Assembly: GCA_947311845.1 (NCBI GenBank)
Contig: CAMZMU010000081.1
Coordinates: forward strand, 1,889,423 to 1,953,422
Length of the DNA: 64,000 nt
Direction: 5' to 3'
Origin: Poa pratensis
Lineage: Eukaryota; Streptophyta; Magnoliopsida; Poales; Poaceae
In this document: positions 22,822-34,439 of the stretch, piece after piece
Position numbering within the stretch: the first letter of the stretch is position 1
Layout: the number at the start of each line of letters is the position of its first letter
The notes under the pieces: model-generated
Database searches by the model: none
Told to the model about the DNA's origin: nothing
What the model saw: the letters and a program-made list of their open reading frames with translations, nothing else
Position numbers and translations under genes: made by a program

Positions 22822-23117
22822 TGTTGTTTTATGATGATCCAAATTAACACGGTACGGTACGGATCGTCTCCGGGTCGGACTGCAGCCGACCTAGGATTTT
22901 ATGCCACCATATATTCATCTTGTAAGCCGCCGGTTGGGGTAAGCCATACATTGTAAACCCACGGCGTTTGTAACCTCACCCGATATAGTGAAGTTTGCTG
23001 GCTGGCGCCCGTGGTTTTTTCTCCTCCATTGTTGGAGGGTTTTCCACGTTAAAATCTCGTGTCCCCATTGGTTTGATCGTTCCGCTCTTCGTCGTTTCTT
23101 TGCTATCGTTTATAACA
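22822..23117 (+). repeat. Middle LTR of the Copia tandem
   Basis: TGTTGTTTTATG...TTTATAACA, 296 bp, nearly identical to 27313-27610. It serves as 3' LTR of copy A and 5' LTR of copy B. The polypurine-like CAAGGTGGAG precedes it. Confidence 0.92.
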
Positions 23118-23119
23118 AG

Positions 23120-23132
23120 TGGTATCAGAGCC
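23120..23132 (+). promoter_or_regulatory. Copia primer-binding site (initiator tRNA-Met)
   Basis: TGGTATCAGAGCC lies two bases after the LTR end. It is the standard plant Copia site complementary to the 3' end of initiator methionine tRNA. Confidence 0.9.
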
Positions 23133-23166
23133 CTGTTTCAGATCTGTTTTCAGATTAGGGTTTTGG

Positions 23167-26100
23167 ATGGCATCGATGAAGTTCGATCTACCGGCGCTGG
23201 ACTACAAGACGAGATTTTCGCTGTGGCAGGTCAAGATGCGTGCGATCCTCGCACAGTCCAATGATCTTGACGAGGCGCTGGAGAAATTCGGCGACAAGGA
23301 TGCGGCGGCATGGACCGCCGATGAGAAGCGGAAAGACCGTAAGGCTTTATCGCTTATTCAACTTCATCTATCTAATGATATTCTGCAAGAAGTACTCCAG
23401 GAGAAAACCGCAGCGGCACTGTGGGCTAAGCTGGAGTCGATCTGCATGTCCAAAGATCTCACCAGCAAGATGCATGTGAAGATGAAGTTGTTCACGCACA
23501 AGTTGCAAGAAGGTGGTTCGGTAATGAATCACTTATCGATCTTTAAGGAGATCGTTTCTGACCTAGTGTCGATGGAGGTAAAGTACGATGATGAAGATCT
23601 AGCACTTTTACTTCTATGTCGCTGCCAAATTCCTTTGCAAATTTTCGTGATACCATACTGTTAAGCCGTGATGAACTAACCACCGCGGAAGTATATGAGG
23701 CCCTGCTTGCCAGGGAAAAGATGAAAGGTATGGTACAGAAAGAGGAGAGTCGTCCTCCAAGGGCGATGCTTTGCAGGTCCGAGGGAGGCCTGAGCAGCGA
23801 GATAACCACTACCACAACAACAACAGAGATAAGAGCAAGGGTGACAGAGGTCGCTCAAAGTCCAAAGGACGAGACAAGTTCTGCAGGTATTGTAAGAAAT
23901 CTAATCATGTCATTGATGATTGTTGGAAGTTGCAGAACAAGGAGAAAAGAAAAGGTACTTACCAACCGAAAAATAATGAAGGTAATGATACCGGTGAGGC
24001 TTCTGTTGTTGATGGTAGTTCTGATGGCGAATGCCTAGCTGTTTTAGCTGCATGTGTTTCTCGTCAGGATGAATGGATTCTAGATACTGCATGTTCTTTT
24101 CATATTTGCTGTAACAAAGATTGGTTCAGTTCTTATGAGTTAGTGCAGACTGGAGATTTCGTGCGTGTGGGGAACGACCAGCAATGCAACATTGTTGGCG
24201 TTGGTTCCGTTCAGGTCAAGACACATGACGGTATGACACGCACGTTGACGGGAGTGAAACACATACCAACCATGGCAAGAAATTTGATCTCGCTCAGTAC
24301 CCTTGACTGTGACGGGTACAAGTACAAAGGAGGAAATAAACTCCTAAAGGTATCAAAAGGTTCTCTCATTGTTATGGTTGGTGATATGAATTCTGCTAAG
24401 TTATATGTTCTTAGAGGTAGCACGTTATCTGGTACTGTTGCTGCTGTTTCTCATGATGACGCTAGTAAAACTAACCTTTGGCATAAGCGTCTTGGACATA
24501 TGAGTGAACTTGGTATGGCAGAATTGATCAAGAGAGACTTGCTGCAAGGATGCAGTTTGGGTAAGATGCAGTTCTGTGAACACTGCATTTTCGGTAAGCA
24601 CACAAGAGTTAAGTTTAATGCTTCTGTCCACACCACCAAAGGTACACTTGATTATGTACATGCTGATGTTTGGGGGCCATCTCGTAAGCCCTCTTATGGT
24701 GGTGCTCGTTATATGCTTACCATTATTGATGATTACTCTAGAAGAGTTTGGCCTTATTTCATGAAAAATAAGGATGATACGTTTGCTGCTTTTAAAGAGT
24801 GGAAAGCTATGATTGAAAGGCAAACAGAAAGGAAGGTGAAATTACTTCGTACTGACAATGGTGGCGAATTTTGTTCGAATGCCTTTAATGATTATTGCAG
24901 GAAAGAAGGCATTGTCAGGCACCTCACCATCCCGTACACGCCTCAGCAGAATGGTGTAGCGGAGCGGATGAACAGGACCATCATCTCCAAGGCTCGCTGC
25001 ATGATCTCCAACGCTCGCATGAGTAAGCGTTTTTGGGCTGAGGCGGCTGCCACCGCCTGCTACTTGATAAACAGGTCACCATCTATTCCCCTCGACAAGA
25101 AAACTCCCATTGAGGTATGGTCAGATTCTCCTGCTGATTATTCACAGCTTAAAGTTTTCGGTGCACTGCTTATGCTCATGTTGATAATGGAAAGTTAGAG
25201 CCGAGAGCTATTAAGTGTGTGTTCATTGGTTATGGTTCGGGTGTAAAAGGATACAAGTTATGGAATCCCGAAACTAGCAAGGCATTTATGAGCAGGAGTG
25301 TTGTTTTCAATGAATCTGTTATGTACTTTGATAAGTTGTCCTCAGATGTTTTGCCAGATTTTTCTGAGGAGCAGGTTCGTGTCGAGGTGGAGCACTCTGT
25401 TGAAAAGGAAAATGTCACTGTTGACAATGATGGTGCTGCTACTTCAGATGATTCTGATCCTGATTCTGCTGGTTCTGATGATTCTGATTCTTCTGATTCT
25501 GATAATAATAATGTTCAGAACTCACCCCTGTTTTGCAGCCACAACAGTCTATTGCTGCTCGTAGGAACAGGAGGAATTGTGGTCCTCGACCACGTTTAAT
25601 TGAAGAGTGTAACATTGTTGATTATGCTCTGAGTTGTGCAGAACAGGTGGAGCACGGACATGAGCCGTCCACTATACTGAAGCTATTGGTTCCGGTGACC
25701 GCGAGAAGTGGCTTGCTGCTATGCAAGAAGAGATGCAGTCACTCGATAAGAATGGCACATGGGAAGTTGTGCGCTTGCCTAAGAAAAAGAAGGCAGTCCG
25801 CTGTAAGTGGATCTTCAAGAGAAAGGAGGGTTTATCTCCTAGCGAGCCTCCGAGGTTTAAGGCAAGGTTAGTTGCAAAAGGCTTCAGTCAAATTCCAGGT
25901 GTTGATTATAATGATGTTTTCTCTCCAGTTGTTAAGCATAGTTCAATTCGTACATTCTTTGGTATTGTTGCTATGCGTGATCTTGAGCTTGAGCAGTTAG
26001 ATGTAAAGACTGCGTTTCTGCATGGAGAGTTGGAGGAGGAGATATACATGGACCAGCCAGAAGGGTTCATAGTGCCTGGTAAGGAGGATCTTGTGTGTAA

Positions 26101-27217
26101 GTTGAAAAGGTCCTTATACGGTTTGAAACAATCTCCTCGTCAGTGGTATAAAAGGTTTGATTCTTTTATGTTGTCACATGGCTTTAAGAGGTCTGAATTT
26201 GATAGCTGTGTGTACATTAAGTTTGTTAATGGATCACCTATATACCTGTTATTATATGTTGATGATATGTTGATTGCTGCCAAGAGCAAGAAAGATATCG
26301 CTGCTCTCAAGTCACAGTTGAGTAGCGAGTTTGAGATGAAGGATCTTGGTGCTGCTAAGAAAATTCTAGGTATGGAGATTACCCGTGACAGAAATTCTGG
26401 TTTGTTGTTTCTTAGTCAGCAAAATTACATTAAGAAAGTTCTTCATCGTTTTAACATGCATGATGCAAAGTCTGTTAGTACTCCTATTGCTCCTCACTTT
26501 AAATTGTCAGCTGAACAATGTCCTAGTACGGATGAGGATTTTGAGTACATGTCTAGAGTTCCATATTCTAGTGCTGTTGGTTCTTTAATGTATGCCATGG
26601 TTTGCTCACGTCCAGATTTATCATATGCTATGAGTTTGGTTAGTAGATATATGGCTAATCCTGGTAAAGAACATTGGAAGGCTGTTCAGTGGATTTTCAG
26701 GTACCTTCGTGGCACATCCAATGCTTGCCTCAAGTTCGGCAAGACTGATGAGGGACTCGCAGGCTATGTGGATTCAGATTTTGCTGCCGATTTGGATAAG
26801 AGGAGATCCCTCACAGGTTATGTGTTCACGCTTGGTGGTTGTGCCGTGAGTTGGAGGGCAACGTTGCAATCTGTTGTTGCCCAGTCTACCACTGAAGCAG
26901 AGTACATGGCTATTGCTGAAGCATGTAAAGAATCGGTTTGGCTGAAAGGTTTGTTTGCTGAGCTTTGTGGAGATGATACTTGCATTAACCTGTTTTGTGA
27001 TAGTCAGAGTGCTATTTACCTTACTAAGGATCAGATGTTCCATGAGAGAACAAAGCACATTGACGTCAAATACCATTATGTGCGTGATGTTGTTGCAAAA
27101 GGTAAGCTGAAGGTATGCAAGATAAGTACTCATGATAATCCTGCTGATATGATGACAAAGCCAGTTCCTGTTACTAAGTTCGAGCTTTGCTCAGGCTTAG
27201 TTGGTATCACTGTCTAG
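23167..27217 (+). pseudogene. gag-pol: Copia gag-pol polyprotein, copy B (nearly complete, frameshifted)
   Basis: Gag starts MASMKFDLPALDY at 23167 and covers a UBN2-type capsid region, with a frameshift near 23620 and another near 23780. The zinc knuckle CRYCKKSNHVIDDC is at about 23883-23924. The protease site reads WILDTACSFH, with Ala where the usual D[ST]G has Gly. Integrase has the H-H-C-C finger (LWHKRLGHM, FCEHCIFGKH) and DDE core (DVWGPS, TDNGGEF, QQNGVAERMN). A one-base loss near 25162 breaks the frame at the integrase C-terminus. From 25721 to 27217 the RVT_2 reverse transcriptase (YVDDMLIA) and RNase H ([14 protein letters not shown]) are fully open for 498 codons. The RT half looks intact; the polyprotein as a whole cannot be made. 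Confidence 0.9.
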
Positions 27218-27312
27218 CCCAAGAGGCTATTTGGCGCCGAAGGTGTTTTATTTGTTGTTTCAGGGTGAAGTTCTCGTTCATGCTACAAGATGAAATTTGT
27301 CTCAAGGTGGAG

Positions 27313-27610
27313 TGTTGTTTTATGATGATCCAAATTAACACGGTACGGTACGGATCGTTTCCGGGTCGGATTGCAGCCGACCTAGGGTTTTATGCCACCA
27401 TATATTCATCTTATAAGCCGCCGGTTGGGGTAAAGCCATACATTGTAAACCCACGGCGTTTGTAACCTCACCCGATTATAGTGAAGTTTTGCTGGCTGGC
27501 GCCCGTGGTTTTTTCTCCTCCATTGTTGGAGGGGTTTTCCACGTTAAAATCTCGTGTCCCCATTGGTTTGATCGTTCCGCACTTCGTCGTTTTTTCTATC
27601 GTTTATAACA
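27313..27610 (+). repeat. 3' LTR of the Copia tandem
   Basis: 298 bp. It is preceded by CTCAAGGTGGAG and followed by the TSD CCTAT (27611-27615). Confidence 0.92.
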
Positions 27611-27615
27611 CCTAT

Positions 27616-28760
27616 GTGTTGCGGTTCAACTTTCAAAATAAAAATAAAAAAGGAAAGAGCTATAGACAGATGTAGCACTACTATAAAAGAGTGCAGACGT
27701 GTGTCATTGTGTCAATTTGGTTAGTCATGGACGCCATTCCTGACTTGAATCGAAGGGTGACGCTGGAGTTTTAAAGGAATCGGAGACTCCTACCGTCGTT
27801 GGTCAGCTAAAGTTTACCACCATCTTCGTTGCCACGTCCGGTACTTTCTCTAGCTAGGTCGCGACTTTATACGAGTGTACGGGTCATGAATGTGATCGCA
27901 AGTGATCATCTCATCTCGAAGGCGCAACTTTTGATCTTTGTTTCGGGCTTAGGTAGCTAGGTTCTTTGGGCCCTGACCTAACTTTGTCCTTTTGCCTCAA
28001 AAGCTTTGCATGTATAGGTAGTACTAGTAGATAAATTAAGATATGCGCATCAGTGTGTACTCATTAGTCCATCTCATGGGATGAATTGATCAGTGTGCAC
28101 TCATTCCATTCCAGAGGAGACAAAATGATTGAAAGCTAGGCAGGGCGGGCGGGTGGCAATTGTGTAGACACACACCGATGCATCTGATCGATCTAACCAA
28201 ACTAGATTTAGGGGTGACTCCCCAGGCCTGTTTTGACGACACGCTATACACGATGCTAATAATCAACGGGTATAAATAATTATATTCTTATGTAAAGTCG
28301 GAGAAAAACTAATTCGTGCAACTAAATGGCATGCAAACTAAACGAACTTGTGATGAAGCTTCCCATGATCAAATTGATTATTTACATATGTCTTTAAAAC
28401 GCGGTCCCAACAGCACACCGAAAAGACGCGTTGTTTCGTCTCTACCGACGACGGTTACATACCGATGCACCAGTGCCCCGCAATAAATTCTCAACGCGCG
28501 CACGACCCCCCAAGCCATGTTTTTATGACCGGTATTGTTGGTCTCCCCATGGGATTTAACCGGTGTCTTTAAACCGCTGACCTAATCGCGTGAAAGCAAG
28601 ATTCACCTCTGCCAATGTCAAAACAAAAAAAAAACAATTCACCCCTGCTGGTCCGTCGCCCTCGGACTTGTTCACCTCTCTACCAGGCACCTCCGTCAGA
28701 GGACATCGGCATATTTTACCTCGACGCATGAGGCTGTCCTCTCAATTTCTCTCTCTTTCG
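27616..28760. other. No gene seen; start of duplicated module at 28225
   Basis: AT-rich to mixed sequence. From about 28225 to 28400 it matches 35016-35240 (see repeat entry). Possible 5' untranslated or first-exon sequence of the B3-like gene follows, but no start can be fixed. Confidence 0.4.
28225..28400 (+). repeat. Diverged direct repeat, left copy (pairs with 35016-35240)
   Basis: CCTGTTTTGACGACACGC, CACGATGCTAATAATCAACG, CTAAATGGCATGCAAAC and CTTGTGATGA recur in the same order at 35016-35240 as CCTGTTTTGAGGACACGC, CACGATGCTAACAATCAACG, CTAAATGGCATGCAAAC and CTCGTGATGA. The right copy has a short internal insertion. Offset about 6.8 kb. Confidence 0.8.
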
Positions 28761-29491
28761 GAGACCATCCGTTAAGGTTTCGGTGGAGTTTCTCATCCTC
28801 CGTATCGTTGCAGCTTGGGGATCTTTATACTACTTTGTATGCGTGCAGGTTTCGGTCGTTCATGGTATGTTCGCCGATCTAATCTTGCATTCATCCTGTT
28901 CTTTTAGAGCGAGCGGTTAATCGATAAAGAAAAGAAGAGGAATTTCCCCTCTCTTTTCAAACGCCATCTTCCTGTCTTCAGATGATTTTAGTCGGTGATT
29001 CAATATTAGTCTTTGGGTGATCTTATCCGTGGATAGAGCGCTATAGCTGTTGATCTCGTTCACTCGCGTAACGTGAATTTGCAGGCATAGGTAATCTGTT
29101 GTAAACAGATTTGGGTCCTCGATAGCCAATATAGGTACGTATTCTTACTCTTTGAACTATGAAGTTAAGTACCAAATCCGTCAGCTTACCTTGGCCATGT
29201 GCATATTTTCAGCCTCTTCTTAGATTGGTGCAATGGAGAACACGCAATCATGTTACTTTTGCATAAATATATACTATTTGAGCAAATATAGTTTGGTTGT
29301 TTCATTACAATACGAAACTATGAGTCGTAACCTATACTCAAATGAACTATGTGATGTCCTTCAGTGTAAAAGTAGCAGAACTCTTTTCTATATAGCATAT
29401 CTTACCTTATGTTTTTCCATGTGCTTTAATAGTAGGTGACGCCAATATGCTGTAAACTAACTTGAATGGTTTACTGCGTTTGCTATTGTAG

Positions 29492-30385
29492 GCAGCAACG
29501 AGGATAATAGTAACTCGGTCATGCAGTATCATACGGACTCTACCACCGCAGGGCCTCAAGCGGAGCAAGGTCCGGAAAGTGATGGTTTAATCGTGTATGA
29601 GCTGAAGTACCTACCGATGTCTATATAGCTGCACTAACGTGTTTGTTTTTTGTTAGAGCCCATGGACTCTGATATGGAATGTTGCAGGCTAGACTCTCAA
29701 GTGGAGCAAACCCTGGTCAGTGTAGCTGAATATGTTGAGAGAGGTAATGCAGGTGTTGTTGAGGACTTTTACAGTAAGACTGAAATGCTTTTTTTCTTGT
29801 CAATTATTAGCTGCTGTAAGTACTGGTGTTTCATATGTTCTATTCTTTGGTTTAGGACTTGGATGTCCCGTTGATAGCGGAAGTTTTGTTCCAGATTTTG
29901 ATGGCCTATGTGAGTTCGGTAACTACGTACGCATGCCAAATAACAATGCGAACCGCCTGCAGTTTGTGGTTGGAGGGAGGAAGATAGGCATACCATACTA
30001 TGTCTGTACCATGGAAGAGTCGTTCGTTCCTCCCCACAGCAAAATGGTAATAATTTATCAGTCTCATTGTCATTGTAGGGGGCTGATAAATCCATCATAT
30101 GCAGACTGTTATTCTTGGTTCCTCAGACAACACTTTTCAGCTTATTTCACAAGCACCTACCTCTTGGAGTTCACTAATCAATCAGCTCTTCTAATCAAAA
30201 CCAAGATTGGACGCGTTCGTACCAAAGACACGGTGAAGTTGAAGATCAGTCCTGATAAGCTGGGAACCGTAGCATCAAATTGGAGCCGATTTGCGGATAG
30301 CATGGGGCTAAAAGAAGGGCAAACCTGTGTATTCTCATTCAAAGTAAAGAGGGAACTGCTTCGCATAATAATGGATGTTCTGTAG
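29492..30385 (+). pseudogene. B3-like DNA-binding domain gene remnant, multi-exon
   Basis: The terminal exon (likely from 29878, acceptor TTGATAG) encodes FVPDFDGLCEFGNYVRMPNN through to the stop at 30385. Its C-terminal part (YLLEFTNQSALLIKT, DTVKLKISPDKLG, NWSRFADSMGLKEGQTCVFS) fits the last strands of a plant B3 domain, where W..F....L..G..C.F is typical. Upstream, coding-like acidic segments at about 29492-29581 and 29657-29772 end at GT donors and keep phase with the next exon, so at least three exons are likely. A 5' start is not identified. B3 proteins are plant nuclear transcription factors; whether this is a host gene fragment or one carried by the surrounding repeat is unknown. Confidence 0.45.
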
Positions 30386-30829
30386 ACTACTGTATCATCA
30401 GCTAGCTACCTATATATGTAATGACAAGGTGGTGTACTGTCAACTAAAAGTACTGTGTGCATGTATCTGTTTGTGCTAGCCAAGTCCCGGGAGACGGCAT
30501 GGGAGTCGGCAAGGGAGTCGACATCAACGGGGAGTCGGCTTCGATCAGTCTGTACGGAAGAGATTTTCCACTATATATCAGCCTCGACATAGATACTAAC
30601 GCCAGCCAACACAATTCACTGTACGGAAGAGACGATACAAAGGCTGGAGAGGAAGAAGGTCCAGTAGAAACCCTCGACGACTGGTCAAACCTTGGATATA
30701 CCTCTCAACGGTGCGACCCCGATCTCGCCGGCACCCTGGAGTCGGTTTCAACAGCGTGCGGTTCCACTTCCAGGTCACGCATTTGCCCCTTCTGTCATGC
30801 CTCTGGGCACCCATAGCGACGAGTCATAG

Positions 30830-33490
30830 AGTACGTGACGACCAACAGACGCGTCAACAACCTGGAAGCACACAAAAAATTGGCCTAACAAAAAGTGAAA
30901 ACAAATTACGTGTTTTATTAATTTTGATTCTCTTCCATGTTATTTTTCCGTGCCATCTGTCCTACCGTTCAGTATCTCTGGAGACTTCACACGGAAGGAA
31001 CGTTTCTCCAAGGAGCCAGCCATATTGGCTTCTCTGTCTTAATGCACCGTCCGATCACGCCGACTCCCTGGAGCCGGCGTGACTTTATATGGTAAAGTCA
31101 CTTGATCCCAATCCGTCGACGCATCCCTTTGACGCAACTACTCCGCCGATGCCTTAGCTCCTTATATCTAGCCGACCGGCCCAGGCACCTCCCAGTCTCC
31201 ATTCTGGATGCACATCTTGGAGGCACAAGCTGCGCCGACGATGTTACTCTTCGATCTTGCGAATTCTAGGACTATCCACTGTGATCCAGCACACGACCAC
31301 GAAGACAAACAAATAAGGAAAAACAAACAGATTAACACGGCAAGAAAGTACAAACTAATCTCAACAGAACCGGCTTTAACCGGAAGAACATGACCACTAA
31401 GCCGACCAGCTCCAACTGACCACTAAGCCAGCGAGCTCCAACCGGGAGACGGCAACGCCTACCAACCAGAATAACTCATCACACACATAAATGACATAAA
31501 CACGAAGCCAAAAGGGGAAAAAACACCCACGGATGAGATATTCCCGAGTAAGAGAACACCCTGCAAAGAAAAATAGCAAAAGAGATAATAAAACTAATAT
31601 AAAAACACGAAAGAAACCAAACAGGAAGATTATAAATCGAAATAGCAAAAAACCGATCTGCAAAAACAAAATTGTCGAGCGTGATCGTCCGAAACATACC
31701 GTCGCATCGTCCTTCGAATAATAGGCTGAAATCCAAACAGTGACGTTGTTTCGAACAACGAAGGCAAAATCTACTTGCGATCACCACATAATTAACTGGT
31801 CAAAATAGACTATATTCATATGCAAGGAGGAAGAAGATATTAGAAAAAAAGAGCAGAAAAAATGATGCCGATAAATAACACGCAAGCACAAAGCAAATAA
31901 CCTAGACCACAAATACAAACATCTCGTGATGACGTCCTGTACCGATCAAATGCATTCTTTGACTCCATTTTCAAACTACCGTCCCAATAGTCGGCCAGCA
32001 GTATCCACTCGTCGGACCATCCGGCTCAGGGAGCCGTCCAGAAGGACATCACTGAAACCGAGGGGTCACAGACCTGAGTACAGAGAGCCGACGTATGGAT
32101 ATGAGATTAATACGAACTCAAGGAATGCAGTTAATCGCATACAAATAACTTCAACCTGCCAATCTATCATGCTCATTACTTCCTCCTTCAACCCATCACT
32201 TTACCTGCCGACTCCAGGGAGCCGGCAGACAGGTAAGCGTCACGTCACTCACCACGGACTCAAGGAACGCATTCACTCGGGTAGGAATAACTTCAACCTA
32301 TGAACGGTTAGCTGAAAAGTAACAAACTACTGCCTCCAAATCACCGTCTATTGGTGTACCGGCAGAGCATCTCCACGCACGCCTCGATAAGCAACCATTG
32401 AGAACACTATGGTTTCACACACGTCGCGTTAAGACGGCACAGGACACACGAAACATCACACACATCGCGTACCCGTCAATCCCGCCGACTCCAAAATTTT
32501 CAAAACATCACACACATCGCGTACCCGTCAATCCGGCCATCGAATCCAGGGAGTCGGCAGGACTGACTTTCTCCATCTCGCTGCTCGTCAATCCCGCCGA
32601 CTCCAAAATTTTCAAAACATAAACGTGTTGCCAAAGTATAGAGATTAAAGTTGGTGTACATTATCCTTGTACAGTGAGACTTCAGAAGACCAATACAAAT
32701 GATTGAAGGAGTGTAAATAATGTGCCAGGAAAGTTTTATGTGAAACTAACACAAAATTAAAACCATCACACTATTCACTAAGGCATCTTTGAGATCACTG
32801 AAGCAACCCATGTGACGTTTTTTACTTTTGCCGGCTCGGTGCCTCTACTGGAACATTGATTTGGCCGAGTCCCGGGAGTCGGCCCAGAATGACCTTCGGC
32901 CTTCAGATCCGGCCGATTGAGGGAGCCGGCATTCACAACAATTTGATGTATCCGTGCACCTGTCTGAGTTGCACATGTAATCGACCTATCCTTTGTGCTT
33001 TAATGTATGAATTCCGGCTTCAACAGTAGGCGACAATGATGACGCCTCTACCAACGTGCCAACTTAAAGATGGACACGGGTCCTGTTCAAAGATAACAAT
33101 GATCTTAGATGGCCTAAAGTAAACATATAACGCCGTCAAAATTTAACGGAACTATCCATGATTTTGCATCTGAAATCATCAAGAAACACGACTTGGAAAG
33201 TAAATACGCAATGTCACGGACAGGAAACCGACACCGTCCTAAAATAAAATCCATATGAATAGACCAGAAGCGCACCACAACAATATGACCTTTATGACCA
33301 TAACGGCACCTCCGCACCGTCCAATCGTGCCGACTCCAGGCAATCGTGCCGACTCAATCAAATAGGTAACATACCAATGGACAACATATTCTATACAGAA
33401 GGATATGCGCTTACGGTCGCCTCACTGAAATTTTTTTCCAGCACAATTTATTTAAAAGGTAAACCAGAAACCACGTATAAAGGTAAACGG
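30830..33490. other. No gene seen; part of unclassified mosaic
   Basis: A-rich sequence with scattered palindromes and a small local duplication: CGTCAATCCCGCCGACTCC plus AAAATTTTCAAAACAT at about 32475 and 32586, and ATCGCGTACCCGTCAATCC at about 32463 and 32516. Open frames are short or compositional. Confidence 0.4.
31430..31690. repeat. Diverged module pairing with 35940-36195
   Basis: GAGACGGCAACGCC, CGAAGCCAAAA, AAGAAACC, CGAAATAGCAAAAAACCGAT and nearby words recur in order at 35960-36180 (GAGCCGGCAACACC, CGAAGCCAAAA, AAGAAACC, CGAAAATAGCAAGAAGCCGA). Both are A-rich on this strand and contain only low-complexity open frames. Confidence 0.65.
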
Positions 33491-33496
33491 GCATCA

Positions 33497-34439
33497 TCCC
33501 TTCCGTTTTCTTCTCAGGCCGACTCGAGGAAGTCGGCGTGATCAGGTTGTGCACTAAGACGGGCACTTAGAGTCAGCGAGGTCGGGTTGTGCATTAAGAC
33601 GGGAACCTGGAGTCAGCGGGATGCAACGACATAGAAAATAAAAACAACATAATCATGAAATCCATACAAATAGATGTTCTTCAAAAAACTTGTTAGCTTA
33701 CATAAGTACGTTTTCACTTATATGGCATAGTTGTCTCTTTGTTTCGTAGGTGTGTAGGAAGAGTTCTTCCCCACTAACGGCCAGCCGACTTATCGGTCCG
33801 GCTTAATTAACTGACATCCTTTTCTTTCGTGCAAGTCCCTTCCTTCGTGGATATTTTTTTGTTGGAGATCGGTCTCTTGCTATTAGGATCGTAAGTAAGC
33901 CAACACGCAACCGAGAAAAATAAACAAAGGCCCAACACATTTTCCATGTCGTTCACCTTAATTGCAAACAACGTCATGTAAAAACAATCCCTTCCGTTTT
34001 CTTCTCAGGCCGACTCCAGAAAGTTGACGTTATTGGGTTGTGCATTAAGACGGGAACCTGGAGTCGGCGGGGTGCAATGACAGAGAAAAGAAAATCAACA
34101 TAAGCATGAAATCCATACGAATGGATATTCTTAAAAAAACTTGTTAGTTTACATACGTATGTTTTCACTTATATGGCATACTTGTCTCATTGTTTCGTAG
34201 GTGTGTAGGAAGATTTTCCCCACAACCGGCCTGCCGACTTAATCGGTCCGGCTTAATTAACTGACATCCTTTTCTTTTGTGCAAGTCCCTTCCTTCGTTG
34301 ATTTTTTAATTTTTTTTGGAGATCAGTCTCTTGCTATTAGGGCCGTAGGTAAGGTAACACGTCACCAAGAAAACAAAGAAAGACCCAATAAATTCCCCTG
34401 TCGTTCACCTTAATTGCAAAAGACGTCATGTAAAAACAC
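33497..34439. repeat. ~490 bp tandem duplication
   Basis: The unit starts CCCTTCCGTTTTCTTCTCAG at 33498 and again at 33989. Both copies continue through GGCCGACTC, TTAAGACGGGAACCTGGAGT, ACTTGTTAG, TTTCACTTATATGGCATA, CGGTCCGGCTTAATTAAC and TAATTGCAAA to CGTCATGTAAAAACA. The copies differ by many point changes and small indels, so the duplication is old. No coding content is supported. Confidence 0.88.

Larger units (their letters stand above)
20022..27610 (+). mobile_element. Tandem Copia retrotransposon with three LTRs and one TSD pair
   Basis: The order is LTR stub (20022-20045), partial interior A (20061-22821), LTR (22822-23117), full interior B (23118-27312), LTR (27313-27610). CCTAT lies at 20017-20021 and 27611-27615, outside the outer LTRs only. 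The two interiors share one insertion site, so a single element was expanded to a dimer and then lost most of its first LTR, gag, protease and much of integrase. A filler of about 15 bp (CTATACTGATGAAGG) marks the deletion joint. The LTR is about 296 bp, starts TGTTGTTTTATG and ends TTTATAACA. Confidence 0.88.

Noticed and set aside
30046..30078. 32 bp intron in the B3-like gene (GTAATA...TTGTAG)
   Set aside because: Too short for a plant intron, and the frame is open through it.
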